This document shows, in pieces, positions 25,257-32,952 of a stretch of 64,000 nt of DNA. Location of the stretch: the NCBI RefSeq assembly GCF_004103695.1, contig NZ_CP035280.1:2480001-2544000 (forward strand). Reading direction: 5' to 3'. Under the pieces are notes generated by a model. It did no database searches. It saw only the letters and a program-made list of their open reading frames with translations, and had not been told where the DNA came from. The stretch comes from Clostridium sp. JN-9 (GTDB taxonomy: Bacteria; Bacillota; Clostridia; Clostridiales; Clostridiaceae). The first letter of the stretch is position 1; each line of letters opens with the position of its first letter. Both the position numbers and the translations under genes were made by a program.

Positions 25257-26813
25257 ATGACGAAAACAAGCTATTTCGCTAAATTCCAGCAATTAGGAAA
25301 AGTATTAATGACCCCCATACTTATATTGCCAATGGCTGGTATATTAATGGGTATTGGGTCTGCGTTTTTAAGTCCGTCTGTAATGAAAACGATGCCCTTC
25401 CTGCAAATGCCATTTTTTAAGTTGTTTTTTAGTTTGCTTAAATCATCAGGATCAATTGTATTTAATAATTTGCCGGCAATCTTTGCAATATCCATAGCTA
25501 TAGGTTATGCAAAAAAGGAGAAAGGTATTGCAGCACTATCTGCCTTTTTAGGATATATGGTTATGAATGTTACAATGAGTACCTTACTTATTAATCTTGG
25601 CAAAATAAACCCAGATAAACTGCTTGTAGGACAAGCAAATATATTAGGAGTTCCCACAGTTGATACAGGAGTTTTTGGTGGAATATTAGTAGGATTTCTA
25701 ATCGTTCATCTGCATAATAAATATTATAATATATCCTTGCCGCCTGTTTTATCAATATTTAGCGGTACAAAATTTGTCCCAATGGTTTCTATTATAGGAT
25801 CATTAATTTTAGGATTAGCCTTGTCTGCAGTATGGCCTTTTTTTCAAGGCATCTTAAATCAATTAAGTATATTAATTAAAAGCACTGGTGCTTTTGGATC
25901 TATGATATACGGTTTAGCTGAAAGAGCCCTTCTTCCTTTTGGACTTCATCATTTTGTATATCTTCCATTTTTCTTTACGAGTCTTGGCGGCAGTATGGAA
26001 ATAGGTGGTAAAGTAGTTCAAGGTGCTGTTAACATTTATCAGGCTCAGTTAGCTACTCCAGGACAAATGTTTAATATTGATGTCACTAGATTTGCTATGA
26101 ATGGTAAAGTTATAGAATCTATGTTTGGATTGCCAGGAGCAGCTTTGGCTATGTATATGTGTGCAAAGCCTGAAAGAAAAAAAGCTATAGGGGGATTTTT
26201 TCTTGCAGCAGTAATTCCAGCTTTCTTTTCCGGAATTACAGAACCAATTGAATTTTCATTTTTATTTGTGGCACCAGTATTATATGTAATTCATTCTATA
26301 TTTGCAGGAACTGCCTATCTTGTAACTTATTTGCTGCAAATTAATATACCTGGCAGTGCAGCTTTTGGTGGACCTTTCTTAAGCTTTATATTTAATGGAA
26401 TTATGCAATCAGATAAAGGTTCTAACTGGGTATTTGTTCCTATAGTAGGAGTAATATATTTCTGCTTATACTATTTCAGCTTTAAGTTTGCAATTACAAA
26501 ATGGGATTTAAAAACTCCAGGAAGAGAAATTGAAGAAGATTCAAAAGAAAATTCAATGGTTTCATCAGGTAATACAATAATTAATGATATAGTGGAGGCA
26601 CTTGGCGGAAAAGATAATATTAAAAGTGTTGATGCCTGCTTTACAAGATTGAGGGTTTCTGTCAATGATATGTCTATAGTTAAAGATGATAATACATGGA
26701 AGAAACTTGGTGCTAATGGAATTGTTAAGGTTAAAGATGGTGTTCAGGTCATCTATGGAGCTAAAGCTGATGTTTATAAAACTCAAGTAAGAGATTTGCT
26801 TGGAATGGAATAG
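25257..26813 (+). CDS. malB: PTS alpha-glucoside-specific EIICB
   Basis: A permease of the glucose-superfamily PTS that imports and phosphorylates alpha-glucosides, 518 residues. Residues 1-420 are the EIIC membrane domain (PILILPMAGILMGIGSAF; ERALLPFGLHHFVYLPF; GITEPIEFSFLFVAPVLY). Residues 435-518 are EIIB, with the phosphocysteine in SVDACFTRLRVSVND. AGGAGG precedes the ATG. Cotranscribed with malH upstream and a separate EIIA downstream. Confidence 0.9.
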   Translation: MTKTSYFAKFQQLGKVLMTPILILPMAGILMGIGSAFLSPSVMKTMPFLQMPFFKLFFSLLKSSGSIVFNNLPAIFAISIAIGYAKKEKGIAALSAFLGYMVMNVTMSTLLINLGKINPDKLLVGQANILGVPTVDTGVFGGILVGFLIVHLHNKYYNISLPPVLSIFSGTKFVPMVSIIGSLILGLALSAVWPFFQGILNQLSILIKSTGAFGSMIYGLAERALLPFGLHHFVYLPFFFTSLGGSMEIGGKVVQGAVNIYQAQLATPGQMFNIDVTRFAMNGKVIESMFGLPGAALAMYMCAKPERKKAIGGFFLAAVIPAFFSGITEPIEFSFLFVAPVLYVIHSIFAGTAYLVTYLLQINIPGSAAFGGPFLSFIFNGIMQSDKGSNWVFVPIVGVIYFCLYYFSFKFAITKWDLKTPGREIEEDSKENSMVSSGNTIINDIVEALGGKDNIKSVDACFTRLRVSVNDMSIVKDDNTWKKLGANGIVKVKDGVQVIYGAKADVYKTQVRDLLGME

Positions 26814-26823
26814 GTGGTTCTAT

Positions 26824-27297
26824 ATGTTTAGTAAATTATTTAAGAAAAAAAATGATGTTGAAATATATTCTCCTATAAAGGGAAAGATTGTTGATATTAC
26901 TAAAGTCCCAGATCCAGTGTTTTCTAATAAAATGATGGGTGAAGGTATTGCAATAATTCCTGAAGATAATATTATATGCTCACCTGTAAATGGGTATGTA
27001 GCTCAAATCTTTAAAACCAAGCATGCAATTTTGCTAAAGAGTAATGATGGTTTAGAAATAATAATTCACATTGGATTAGAAACAGTTAGTTTAAATGGCG
27101 AAGGTTTTGAGGCTCTAATAAATGAAGGAGAAAACGTAACTATAGGTAAAGAACTTATAAAAGCAGATTTTGAATTCATGAGGAATAAAGGGCTTAATAC
27201 AATAACTCCAGTTGTCATAATTAATTATGAAGATAAAAATATTATAAAATATTTGGGATATAAGGAAGCTGGCGCTTCTATAATGAAGATTTCTTAA
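26824..27297 (+). CDS. PTS glucose-type EIIA
   Basis: A soluble phosphocarrier of the EIIA-Glc (Crr) family, 157 residues from the ATG at 26824, 10 bases after the EIICB stop and preceded by AGGTGG. Features: YSPIKGKIVDITKVPDPVFS, MMGEGIAIIP, and the active histidine in IIHIGLETVSLNGEGFE. It donates phosphate to the preceding EIIB. The operon probably ends here. Confidence 0.92.
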   Translation: MFSKLFKKKNDVEIYSPIKGKIVDITKVPDPVFSNKMMGEGIAIIPEDNIICSPVNGYVAQIFKTKHAILLKSNDGLEIIIHIGLETVSLNGEGFEALINEGENVTIGKELIKADFEFMRNKGLNTITPVVIINYEDKNIIKYLGYKEAGASIMKIS

Positions 27298-27376
27298 TAG
27301 TAATCATTTCCGGTTTTTGCAAGAGGCTAGGTGCCTTACAGGAACTATGGCTATTTAAATAGAAATAATAAAAAAT

Positions 27377-27437
27377 AGGTTCAAGGATTAGGAGCTTAGG
27401 AGCTTAGGCTCTTAGTCCTTGAACCTTTTTAATTTTT
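27377..27437. terminator. R4 terminator-like hairpin
   Basis: Perfect AGGTTCAAGGA/TCCTTGAACCT arms, with an internal AGGAGCTT duplication and a TTTTTAATTTTT tail. The third R4 copy, again followed by R2. Confidence 0.85.
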
Positions 27438-27440
27438 AAA

Positions 27441-27493
27441 AGCAAAAGTTGTCAACTCTGTTTCCAATCCCTCCCAAGTCACAGGTACCTTAG
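27441..27493 (+). repeat. R2 short dispersed repeat
   Basis: AAAAGTTGTCAACTCTGTTTCC .. CCCAAGTCACAGGTACCTTAG, directly after an R4 hairpin; same tandem order as at 16.1 kb. Confidence 0.85.
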
Positions 27494-27581
27494 TTTTTGT
27501 TGCTATTTGTATTAATTTGTATTAAAATATTTAAAGTGTTAAATAAAACATTGAACGCCTTATCTTGGAAGGAATGGTATT

Positions 27582-27992
27582 GTGAAAAAGGATATTCTAA
27601 TGTATGAATCTGATGAAAGGATACAAAATTTAAATAATAAAATCAATTCAGAATTACTATTTTTATTTAATTTATTTATGGGCATATATTATCTTTACAA
27701 ACTTTTTGTATTTAATGAGGATTCTTTTGTTATTGTTATTTTTATAGCATCAGAGATATATACGGATTTAAGGCTTGCTTTGCAAGGTGCATACTTACCT
27801 AGCAAGTTTTCAAATATAAGTAGTATTGCTTTTAGTTTATGCGGTATGGATTACGTAGTCTCTGTTTTGAATCTTCATACCAATTTTATAATAATAGTAA
27901 TTTGTTCAATTATTATATCCGTTTTATACTATGTTTTATTAAAATATCTTAATAGATTATTTTATAATAAACTCAACTTTACTGATAAATAA
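27582..27992 (+). CDS. Small four-helix membrane protein (DUF6773-like)
   Basis: A 136-residue protein starting at GTG with GGAAGGAATGG upstream. A short polar N-terminus (SDERIQNLNNKINSE) is followed by four hydrophobic segments. The 'DERIQxxNNKI' start resembles small clostridial membrane proteins of the DUF6773 type, a tentative match from memory. No function is proposed. Two further small membrane or lipoprotein genes lie convergently downstream. Confidence 0.6.
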   Translation: MKKDILMYESDERIQNLNNKINSELLFLFNLFMGIYYLYKLFVFNEDSFVIVIFIASEIYTDLRLALQGAYLPSKFSNISSIAFSLCGMDYVVSVLNLHTNFIIIVICSIIISVLYYVLLKYLNRLFYNKLNFTDK

Positions 27993-28030
27993 AGTTTTGA
28001 GGTTATTCCTTTAATTAAATATAAGTAATA

Positions 28031-28318
28031 TTAAGTAAATTTAAACAGATTGCCAACAACTAAAATATACAAAATGAATAAAGATAAGCACAGGGTAATA
28101 ACAGTAGTTAAAATGCTCCTTAATAATAAAATCCAGCTGGTTGACGCAGAAAACCCAATTAATCCAAATATAAAAGTAATAAAAGATATACATAATACAA
28201 TATTTAGCGGATGTACATGCAATAAATTAATTATATCAGGCGATGACACTGATATAAAGAATAATGCCACACAGATAAACGAGAATATAAAAGCCCACAG
28301 GTTAATTTTTATTTTCAT
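28031..28318 (-). CDS. Small three-helix membrane protein
   Basis: A 95-residue protein, nearly all hydrophobic (INLWAFIFSFICVALFFISV; LNIVLCISFITFIFGLIGF; a third helix to the end). The ATG at 28318 lies within the last codons of the upstream lipoprotein gene and follows AGGTGAGG, so translation is probably coupled. No family recognised. Confidence 0.6.
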   Translation of the reverse strand: MKIKINLWAFIFSFICVALFFISVSSPDIINLLHVHPLNIVLCISFITFIFGLIGFSASTSWILLLRSILTTVITLCLSLFILYILVVGNLFKFT

Positions 28319-28745
28319 AAGCCTCACCTAAGTTCTTACCTGTAATTATCTTAAACAACTCTTTGGACTTTTCCTTGTCTAATTGAACATACTTAATTTT
28401 GCTATCTATCACAAGTTCTATTTTATCTTTATTAGGACTTATCCATAATGCATAAACTTCCCCACTTGTTTTACTTTTAGTATCCTCAAAATGGAATTTA
28501 TATTCTGCAGGATGCACCATGTTTACTTGTGCATTTTCCCATTTTATTCTATTAAGAATATTCTTTGCATTTTGAACATCTTTGCTATCCTTGATTTCAT
28601 TATAAAATTCATATTTGTTTTCCCCATTAATTTGCTTTTCAACTACTATTTTATCTCCCACATTTTTTATACCGTTTGAGCATCCAATTATTAGTGAAAT
28701 TAAAAGCATTGATATAAAGACAATAAATATTTTATTGAGTTTCAA
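28302..28745 (-). CDS. Putative lipoprotein (YhfM-like)
   Basis: A 147-residue protein with a lipoprotein signal (IFVFISMLLISLIIGC then SNG). The mature domain is compact and ends IITGKNLGEAYENKN. Patterns such as 'ALWISPNKDKIELVID' and 'LDKEKSKELFKIITG' resemble YhfM-type domains of Bacillales lipoproteins, a weak match. GGAGGTAATTAG precedes the start. Overlaps the small membrane protein gene downstream. Confidence 0.65.
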   Translation of the reverse strand: MKLNKIFIVFISMLLISLIIGCSNGIKNVGDKIVVEKQINGENKYEFYNEIKDSKDVQNAKNILNRIKWENAQVNMVHPAEYKFHFEDTKSKTSGEVYALWISPNKDKIELVIDSKIKYVQLDKEKSKELFKIITGKNLGEAYENKN

Positions 28746-28837
28746 AGCTAATTACCTCCGTAATTTTTCATTAATATATATCGGTACTGTGAACACCCTT
28801 ATGGCTCATTTAAACAACTGTGTTGATGAAGTTTGAA

Positions 28838-28871
28838 AGGTTGTTAGTTTTTACCAAGTACCAGGTACCTT
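28838..28871 (+). repeat. R2 repeat, partial
   Basis: Only the 3' block CCAGGTACCTTACAAAAATT is clear, about 30 bases from the MFS stop codon. Confidence 0.65.
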
Positions 28872-28895
28872 ACAAAAATTAAAAAATAAAACGAA

Positions 28896-30086
28896 TTACT
28901 TTATAGTCATTCTACTACTATAATTAGCTTTTTTATAATTCTTAAACAATATTAATACTAAAATAGCATCAGATAATAATATAATTCCATTTAGGTAGAA
29001 TGGAATCACATGTCCAAAAGAATCGTATAACCATCCCCCCACCAATGGTCCAATAACTGCACCCAGACTGGATACAAATAAATACAAACCATATGCTGAA
29101 CCACGAATATCTCTTCCTGCTATATCTGAAACCAATGCTTCTTCTGCTGGTGAAGCCATAACTATTCCTATGGACTCCAAAACCCAAAGTATAACTAATA
29201 CTTGAATACTATACATATGTGTAAACCCCAAGGAAACTATACCTGAACCTATTAACCCTATAACCATAGGCATTTTCCTGCCAAATTTATCGCTGATTCC
29301 ACCCAGTCTTGATGGTAAAAAAGCATATACAAGGGCAGCTGGAATAAATGCAGTTGCTAATGTTCCAATATTAGTGGTAAATCTATCTTGAAGATAAATC
29401 ATTAAAATAGGACTTAACATTGATGTTGATATAGAACTTATAAAAACTATTAATAATAATTTTGTAAAATTACTATTCAATTTATTATTGTCAGATTTGG
29501 TTTGTTCACCACTTACTGCCTTTGTTTCAGGAATATATTTATATGCAATATAACCTGCTGCTATTGATAAAATGGCATAACCCTTAAATAAGATACTCCA
29601 GCCCCTCATAAGAGTAAAGTTACTTAATAAAACAAAACCTATTAAAGCACCATATAATGCACCCTTGTTATGTGCACCATCTACCTGTCCAATAGCAATG
29701 CCTCTCTTTTCATCATCTGCAATATCTATTGCAATAGAATAAGCCGAAATCCACATAAATGAAGCACCTATTGCCTGAATAAATCTGCTTATATATAAAG
29801 AGATCACATTGGTTGAACATGAAAACAAAAACATGGAAATTCCATAAAAGATGAATGCGCTGACAAAAAACATCTTTCTTCCATATTTGTCTATAGCTTT
29901 TCCGATAAATGGCCTTAAAATTAAAGTTACAATGCTGAATATTGAAAACAGCCCTCCGATAGTTAATGCATTCCCGCCAATTCTTTTGCTGTAAATAGGT
30001 AATATAAACGACATGATTCCAAAGGCAAATGACCCCAGCATTATAGATGTCTTTAAATGAGATCTGATTTTAGATGTATTTTCCAC
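28896..30086 (-). CDS. Major facilitator superfamily exporter
   Basis: A 12-helix MFS protein of 396 residues from the GTG at 30086, which has GGGAGG 7 bases upstream; the frame extends further upstream without a ribosome binding site. It has the MFS motif A in loop 2 (GKAIDKYGRKMFF) and its copy after helix 8 (SRLGGISDKFGRKMPM), plus GALYGALIGFVLL in helix 5. It groups with drug or sugar efflux MFS. The substrate is unknown. Confidence 0.88.
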   Translation of the reverse strand: MENTSKIRSHLKTSIMLGSFAFGIMSFILPIYSKRIGGNALTIGGLFSIFSIVTLILRPFIGKAIDKYGRKMFFVSAFIFYGISMFLFSCSTNVISLYISRFIQAIGASFMWISAYSIAIDIADDEKRGIAIGQVDGAHNKGALYGALIGFVLLSNFTLMRGWSILFKGYAILSIAAGYIAYKYIPETKAVSGEQTKSDNNKLNSNFTKLLLIVFISSISTSMLSPILMIYLQDRFTTNIGTLATAFIPAALVYAFLPSRLGGISDKFGRKMPMVIGLIGSGIVSLGFTHMYSIQVLVILWVLESIGIVMASPAEEALVSDIAGRDIRGSAYGLYLFVSSLGAVIGPLVGGWLYDSFGHVIPFYLNGIILLSDAILVLILFKNYKKANYSSRMTIK

Positions 30087-30159
30087 AATATACCTCCCAT
30101 TAATTATTAAGTTCACATTTTTCCACCACTGTGGCACAGTAGCATAAAATTGCGATGCA

Positions 30160-30385
30160 AAACTCTTACAGTTAAAAGTTATGAGTGGAAAGTTTATAGT
30201 TATTGATGATTTTACTCCGTTACACTACGTAAAATCTTTAATTTATACAAGTTAGCAATGTTTTGCTTCAGCAAAACGAGCCTAAATAATAAATTAGTTT
30301 TATGACGCAAGGAAGAAAACTCACCTTAACTATTGACTCTTAACTTTTAACTCTTAACTTTTAACTTTTAACTGTAAAATTGTAT
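30160..30385 (-). repeat. R1 dispersed repeat, complete copy
   Basis: Minus-orientation R1 upstream of the MFS gene: ACTGTAAGAG edge block, GTAACGGAG, GTTTTGCTGAAGCAAAAC hairpin, GGTGAGTTTT, then heptamer AGTTAAAAG/AGTTAAGAG units to 30378. Confidence 0.85.
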
Positions 30386-30564
30386 CACCATTGATTGCTT
30401 AACCGTCATATATTAAAGAGTATTATTCATAAAATTCATCTTTAGTCAGATTATAAAATAATACCCCCAAAAATTAATTATTTTACTTTGCTATTACTAC
30501 AAATCGCTTCATATAAATATAATACCATATCTTACATAATATTACATAGCTATTTATATTCTAA
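30386..30564. other. Intergenic, nothing recognised
   Basis: AT-rich DNA between the R1 copy and MITE-A. No open frame, hairpin or promoter of note. Confidence 0.4.
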
Positions 30565-30663
30565 ATAGAAAGTAAATATCTAATCACCTTTAGCAGTCCC
30601 AAAAATCCTTGAGGATTGGATATTTTGTGACAGCTACGGTGAAGATATTTATTACTTTCTATA
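30565..30663. repeat. MITE-like palindromic element A, copy 1
   Basis: About 99 bp with terminal inverted repeats TAGAAAGTAAATATCTAATCACC / GGTGAAGATATTTATTACTTTCTA (first 20 bases alignable). The inner part reads ATCCTTGAGGATTGGATATTTTGTGACAGCT-like. Copies at 32844 and 57627. Flanked by TA-rich sequence; no coding capacity. Confidence 0.85.
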
Positions 30664-30681
30664 TAATTGTAAGCAAAATAA

Positions 30682-30728
30682 AAAAAGGAGAACCTCCATC
30701 ACATCTGGAGACTCTCCTTCTTTTTTAG
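30682..30728. terminator. Orphan bidirectional terminator
   Basis: AAAAAAGGAGA .. TCTCCTTCTTTTTT with an inner CTCCA/TGGAG stem. No gene ends at it, so it may remain from a lost gene or close an unseen small RNA. Confidence 0.75.
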
Positions 30729-30788
30729 TTTCTTTAGGCTAGTTGTTATTAATTATAGAAATACCATAAATCCTATGTTATAATCTTC

Positions 30789-30895
30789 TAAATAGATTTC
30801 AAAGTAAATCAGCTATTTGAGCTTCTCAAAAAACTGTAGAAGCATCAGTATTTTTGCTTGCTTAAATAGCGATTTACTAAATGAAATTATATAGT
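30789..30895. repeat. MITE-like element B, copy 1
   Basis: About 107 bp with imperfect terminal inverted repeats: ATTTCAAAGTAAATCAGCTATTT against AAATAGCGATTTACTAAATG. The inner segment GCTTCTCAAAAAACTGTAG is identical in the second copy at 56028. It ends at the predicted toxin promoter. Confidence 0.85.
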
Positions 30896-30960
30896 ATGAT
30901 TCAATATAGTTGAATGTGGGCTACTGGTATCATCCATCCCTTCTGAAGGGAGGTGATACA
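30893..30960 (+). promoter_or_regulatory. Toxin promoter and ribosome-site-locking leader
   Basis: TATGAT at 30893-30898, with TTTACT 16 bases upstream inside MITE-B. The leader folds GTATCA (30927-30932) with TGATAC (30954-30959) and CCCTT with AAGGG. This encloses the GGGAGGTG ribosome site. ACTGGTATCA (30923-30932) can instead pair over 10 bases with TGATACCAGT at 31110-31119, beyond the stop codon. Confidence 0.7.
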
Positions 30961-30961
30961 T

Positions 30962-31063
30962 ATGAGTAACGACGTTTTAATGTTGCTATTTCAAGGTGGT
31001 TTGTTCTTAATTGTACTGTTAACATTAATAGTGTTACTTATAGAAAAAACCTCCAAAAAATAG
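30962..31063 (+). CDS. Type I toxin-like holin-type peptide
   Basis: A 33-residue peptide: MSNDVLMLLFQGGLFLIVLL as start and membrane helix, then TLIVLLIEKTSKK. The short polar start, a single membrane helix and a K-rich end are those of putative holin-like type I toxins (TxpA/BsrG class, Hol_Tox). GGGAGG lies 7 bases before the ATG inside a hairpin. A bidirectional terminator sits on the stop codon, and an opposing promoter 130 bases downstream would make an antisense RNA overlapping the 3' end. That is the standard layout of such toxin-antitoxin loci. Confidence 0.85.
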   Translation: MSNDVLMLLFQGGLFLIVLLTLIVLLIEKTSKK

Positions 31064-31100
31064 TAGCTCCTTCGCAAATGGATAGCTACTATTTTTAATA
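31052..31100. terminator. Bidirectional terminator shared by toxin mRNA and antisense RNA
   Basis: AAATAGTAGCT / AGCTACTATTT, 11-bp perfect arms with T tracts on both strands. It includes the toxin stop codon. Confidence 0.88.
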
Positions 31101-31188
31101 AAAATTTAGTGATACCAGTTGCCTAAGCAACTAGAATTGTATACTATAGGGTGTTGGTAGCACCCTATTTTTATTTTCTGTATGTTTA
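31056..31188 (-). ncRNA. Predicted antisense RNA of the toxin locus
   Basis: Minus-strand extended -10 promoter TGATATAAT (31202-31194 region), transcript start about 31187. It contains the hairpins TAGGGTGCTACCAACACCCTA-like (31147-31167) and AGTTGC/GCAACT (31117-31132), then the complement of the toxin 3' region and the shared terminator at 31056. About 130 nt. Predicted only. Confidence 0.65.
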
Positions 31189-31189
31189 T

Positions 31190-31498
31190 TTATATTATAT
31201 CAAAATTTATATAAAAATAAACATTTATTTTTATGATTTATTTAACATATAAGAGAATTTCGCATCGCAAAACTCTTACAGTTGAGAGTTATAAGTGAAA
31301 AGTTCACAGTTATGGATGATTTTACTCTGTTACACTACGTAAAATCTTTAATTTATACAAGTTAGCAATGTTTTGCTTCAGCAAAACGAGCCTAAATAAT
31401 AAATTAGTTTTATGACGCAAGGAAGAAAACTCACCTTAACTATTCACTCTAAACTCTTAACTATTCACTCTAAACTCTAAACTTTCAACTCTTAACTT
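31190..31498 (-). repeat. R1 repeat with attached antisense-promoter segment, left end of inverted pair
   Basis: A complete R1 plus a further ~65 bp (31190-31258) including the palindrome AAAATAAATGTTTATTTT and the TGATATAAT promoter. The whole 300-bp unit is repeated in inverse orientation at 43096-43415. Its heptamer edge provides the last residues (VRS) and the TAA of the following yeeE gene. Confidence 0.87.
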
Positions 31499-32814
31499 CT
31501 AACTGGTTTGAACCATTTCTTAGCAAGTGTATTTCCAAAGATGCCGCCTATAACCATGAAGGCAAGGAATATCCAGCCTGATAAAGAGAAGTTTGCAATA
31601 GGTGTATATAATGCACCAACGTTACATCCATTTGCAAGTCTTGTACCAAATCCCATTGTAAGTCCGCCCAGTGCAAATAGCAGAGCTTCTCTAAATGTAA
31701 GGTGCATGGCTGAAGTGAATGTCTTAACGAATTCCCCAGCTGTTAAAAAGTATATTAATGTTCCAAGAATAATGCCAATGTTCTGTACGGATACAGCATT
31801 CTGGAAGAATGGCTGATTAAAAGCATCTGGAGACATTTTTGCAAAGGAAGCCAGTGACCCAGCTGGGACTCCAAATAACATCAAAACTTTGCCAAACCAT
31901 ATTCCATAAGGAGTTGATGCTCCCCATCCTGCTTTTGTGATACCCATTAACAAGGTGAACAATATGGCAATGATAACAGCGCCCTGCTTTAATGTCCATG
32001 GTTTAACAAATAGTCTGTCATAAGTTGTATCGCTTACTAATTTGTAATTCTTATCATCGAAAGGTTCAATCTGGTCCTGATAATTTTCCATAGGCATACC
32101 TGTATATGTTTTGTTAGCTTTACGTTTGCTTTCATAAACATGTGATAAAGCTATAACAATTCCGCAGAAAACTGCAGTTAAAAGCAGTGCTCCAAGATAG
32201 CCCTGAAGTCCATCCCATTTAAATAAATCTGGAAGGAATACACCTCCTGCCTGTTTTGAACCTACAGGTGTTGTAAACCATGATTTCTTAATCCATGCTG
32301 CTGTATTCTGCACTGGATATCCAATAAACACACCTATACCAAAGAATATCAATGTAGTGAAAGCACGTGGAAAACCTGTAACCAAATCAGTCATAGTTCC
32401 AGTAGCACAGCAGGATGAAAAGGCCATACCAAATCCAAACAACATTGCACCTAGAAGAAGTCCCAGATTAATTGGATTAACCCAGAGTTTATAGCTGTTA
32501 ACATCCCCCTTGAAAAGGAAAGCACTTGTCAGCATACATGTTATAAAGAACATAAACATAAGATTCCTCATCAGTTTTGTAGACCCTGTATTGTATGCAC
32601 GATTAACACTTCCTGCAAATCCTGTATAGGCTCTTGACAAGGCATAGCCAAAGCCCAGACCAACTACTAATCTAAAAAATATATCTGTTTTTAAAAATGA
32701 ATTGCCTAGAATAAGTATTAAAATAATTGCTGCAAACCCTAAGACTTCCTGAATAGTTTTTAAGCTTTTACCAGTACTTACTTTGGTAGTTACTTCTACT
32801 GTTGTATTATTCAT
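31492..32814 (-). CDS. YeeE/YedE family sulfur-compound transporter
   Basis: A membrane protein of 440 residues built of two YeeE/YedE halves with about 10-12 helices. Each half holds the conserved cysteine motif: SSCCATGTMTDLVTG in the first, LANGCNVGALYTPI in the second. YeeE (TsuA) proteins import thiosulfate using such cysteines. The gene follows a CoA-disulfide reductase-rhodanese gene, so persulfide or thiosulfate sulfur is the likely cargo. The last codons and TAA lie in an R1 repeat edge. A MITE-A sits in the gap to the upstream gene. Confidence 0.88.
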   Translation of the reverse strand: MNNTTVEVTTKVSTGKSLKTIQEVLGFAAIILILILGNSFLKTDIFFRLVVGLGFGYALSRAYTGFAGSVNRAYNTGSTKLMRNLMFMFFITCMLTSAFLFKGDVNSYKLWVNPINLGLLLGAMLFGFGMAFSSCCATGTMTDLVTGFPRAFTTLIFFGIGVFIGYPVQNTAAWIKKSWFTTPVGSKQAGGVFLPDLFKWDGLQGYLGALLLTAVFCGIVIALSHVYESKRKANKTYTGMPMENYQDQIEPFDDKNYKLVSDTTYDRLFVKPWTLKQGAVIIAILFTLLMGITKAGWGASTPYGIWFGKVLMLFGVPAGSLASFAKMSPDAFNQPFFQNAVSVQNIGIILGTLIYFLTAGEFVKTFTSAMHLTFREALLFALGGLTMGFGTRLANGCNVGALYTPIANFSLSGWIFLAFMVIGGIFGNTLAKKWFKPVRS

Positions 32815-32843
32815 ATAAAAAACTCCCCCTTAGGTTATATTTA

Positions 32844-32937
32844 TAGAAAGTAATAAATATCTTCACCACAGCTGTCACAAAATATCCAATGATACGGATT
32901 CTTGAAACTGCTGCGGCATTAGATATTTACTTTCTAT
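32844..32937. repeat. MITE-like palindromic element A, copy 2
   Basis: About 94 bp with the same TAGAAAGTAA.. ..TTTACTTTCTATA ends and TGTCACAAAATATCCAA core as copies 1 and 3. Inserted inside the CoADR-yeeE operon. Confidence 0.85.
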
Positions 32938-32952
32938 ATTTTAATTTTTATA

